Positions 5,784 through 6,752 of a DNA stretch of 6,752 nt are shown piece by piece (the stretch's first letter is position 1; the number at the start of each line of letters is the position of its first letter). Source of the stretch: Actinomycetes bacterium. Its GTDB lineage: Bacteria > Actinomycetota > Acidimicrobiia > Acidimicrobiales > RAAP-2. The DNA is taken from assembly GCA_021799915.1 (NCBI GenBank), contig JAJYZN010000150.1, forward strand, positions 1 to 6,752, read 5' to 3'. A program made the translations under genes and the position numbers. A model generated the notes under the pieces. That model searched no databases, had not been told where the DNA came from, and saw only the letters and a program-made list of their open reading frames with translations.

Positions 5784-6752
5784 CTATTCCATGTGCAAGT
5801 CTGACCGCCGTCGGATTACTGCCACAAGCAAGGCTGCTACGCCCAGCACGAAGACGACAAGGCCACCGAGCTCAAGCGGTCCATCACCGCCATGCCGACT
5901 ATTCCCTCCCGTGATGATGCTCGTGGGATGTCCGGTGAGCACCGTCGCCGACGAAGGGGGCGAGGTGGCGACTGTTCCATTCGCAGAGATCGCTGACGCC
6001 GTTGCCGTATCGGTGATCTGCCCAGCCGTCATATTCGCAGCGGTGACGACAAACGTACCGGTGCAGGTCTCCTTCGCCCCTGCAGCCAGGGTAGCAGACG
6101 GGCACGTGGGGCCAGTGGCGAGCGTCTCTCCGGTCACCGACTGGGTGTCGGTGACCTTCACTGTATGCAGTGTGACGTTGCCAGTATTGGTCACCACGAA
6201 GTCATAAAGAATCGTCTGACCTGCCACAGCCGCGCTTTCAACGTTTGCCGATTTCGTCAAAGAGATCGCCGCAGCGGTCTTTCCTTGTAAAGTCGTCGAA
6301 GCCGTAGCTTGCACCGCTGCAGCGACGGCAGATGTGCCCGTTGCCGTTGCCGTCGTTTGAATTGAGCCGGTCGCAAGATCTTGCGCCGTCACGTGATAGG
6401 TGGCCGTACACGTCTCACTCATGCCGGGAGCCAGGCTCGTCGCCGGACAGGTAATGGCTGACAGTCCGGGCATAGGATCCGAAACAACTACCGGCTCCAA
6501 ATCCACGTTGCCGGTGTTGGTCACCACGAACGAGTAGGTCAGCACTGTACCGACCCGTGAAAAGCTCGAGGGATCCACTGAGATCGCAAGGGCAATTGCC
6601 GGTTTACGGACAACTGCCGTCCTCAATGGGCTCGTCGTCCCACTGACTGTCTTTGTGGCCGGGGTCTTGGCCGTCACCTTGGCGGTGTCTTCGACGTAGC
6701 CGTTGTCGAGGTCGACCTGGGTGACCTTGTAGGTGGCGGTGCAGGTCTCTGT
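5784..6752 (-). CDS. DUF11-type repeat cell-surface protein with C-terminal membrane anchor, C-terminal part
   Basis: The C-terminal 322 residues of a secreted repeat protein are present; the frame is open to the right window edge. An in-frame GTG at 6677 is not the true start, because the repeat pattern continues upstream of it. Two full repeats are visible, plus the end of a third (ETCTATYKVT at the edge). Each has a Y[SD]FVVTNTGNV strand, a cysteine pair 13 residues apart, an ETCT[AG]T[YF]xVTA block and a T-rich end (TDTATA or TTATATG). These match the DUF11/DUF7507 beta-sandwich repeats of bacterial surface proteins. The C-terminus resembles a sorting signal: TGG, a Gly-rich hinge, a membrane segment of about 20 residues (near 5814-5876) and a tail starting RRR. 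A canonical LPXTG is absent; the nearest match is SIITGG at 5904-5921. The adjacent downstream gene is a sortase, so covalent wall attachment is plausible; simple membrane anchoring is the alternative. The ligand or role is unknown. Confidence 0.88.
   Translation of the reverse strand, partial: TETCTATYKVTQVDLDNGYVEDTAKVTAKTPATKTVSGTTSPLRTAVVRKPAIALAISVDPSSFSRVGTVLTYSFVVTNTGNVDLEPVVVSDPMPGLSAITCPATSLAPGMSETCTATYHVTAQDLATGSIQTTATATGTSAVAAAVQATASTTLQGKTAAAISLTKSANVESAAVAGQTILYDFVVTNTGNVTLHTVKVTDTQSVTGETLATGPTCPSATLAAGAKETCTGTFVVTAANMTAGQITDTATASAISANGTVATSPPSSATVLTGHPTSIITGGNSRHGGDGPLELGGLVVFVLGVAALLVAVIRRRSDLHME
5940..6272 (-). repeat. DUF11-type protein repeat, last copy before the membrane anchor
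   Basis: About 111 residues from AAISLTKSANV to PSSATV, with the same VVTNTGNV strand and the same 13-residue spacing between cysteines (TCPSAT and ETCTGT). The pair probably forms a disulfide, which would suit an exported protein (inference). Confidence 0.7.
6291..6602 (-). repeat. DUF11-type protein repeat, first complete copy
   Basis: About 104 residues running from PAIALAISVDP to ASTTL, with cysteines flanking the PGM-rich loop (TCPATS and SETCTAT). It aligns by eye with the following copy over the VVTNTGNV, CP-(A/S)AT and ETCT landmarks. The two copies differ enough to be old duplications. Confidence 0.7.

Noticed and set aside
5784..6677. GTG at 6677 as the start of the DUF11-type protein
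   Set aside because: The frame continues upstream to the window edge with clear repeat sequence (ETCTATYKVT), there is no signal peptide after 6677, and the protein is therefore truncated by the window.

Overview
The window is a gene-dense stretch of a high-GC Gram-positive (Actinobacteria) chromosome. The evidence is a WhiB-like iron-sulfur regulator, which is found in actinobacteria, lying tail to tail with a PdtaS-type histidine kinase. This is the same order and orientation as whiB1 (Rv3219) and pdtaS (Rv3220c) in Mycobacterium tuberculosis. The protein sequences are clearly diverged from the mycobacterial ones. An early-branching class such as Acidimicrobiia is plausible, but that is inference.

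Layout. All genes except whiB are on the minus strand. From the left, the window opens inside the 5' half of an electron-transfer flavoprotein beta subunit gene (1-405). A glycerophosphodiester phosphodiesterase gene (467-1207) lies upstream of it on the same strand. Positions 1208-1407 are a divergent control region. It holds a good sigma-70-like promoter facing whiB and a perfect TGTGA-N6-TCACA palindrome just before the whiB ribosome binding site. The whiB gene (1408-1698) converges on a close-packed minus-strand block. In transcription order that block is: a DUF11-type repeat surface protein truncated by the window edge (5784-6752), a sortase (5063-5764), a class I O-methyltransferase (4337-5053), a PHP-domain histidinol-phosphatase-like phosphoesterase (3393-4319) and pdtaS (1858-3384). 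Gaps in the block are 8-19 bases, so it is probably one transcript.

How the genes may work together. The repeat protein and the sortase look like a substrate and enzyme pair for the cell envelope, although the protein lacks a canonical LPXTG motif. PdtaS is a soluble sensor kinase whose M. tuberculosis relative signals to the RNA-binding response regulator PdtaR; no pdtaR is in the window. WhiB1-type proteins carry a nitric-oxide-sensitive 4Fe-4S cluster, and mycobacterial whiB1 is controlled by the cAMP receptor protein. The palindrome upstream of this whiB therefore matches known biology, though its position downstream of the predicted promoter is unexpected.

No RNA genes, mobile elements, CRISPR arrays, attachment sites or convincing terminators were seen, and no non-coding stretch exceeds 300 bases. 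I did not find a wholly new system. The points most worth checking are the operator position at whiB, the absence here of the two sensing cysteines reported for mycobacterial PdtaS, and the unusual sortase and substrate pair.
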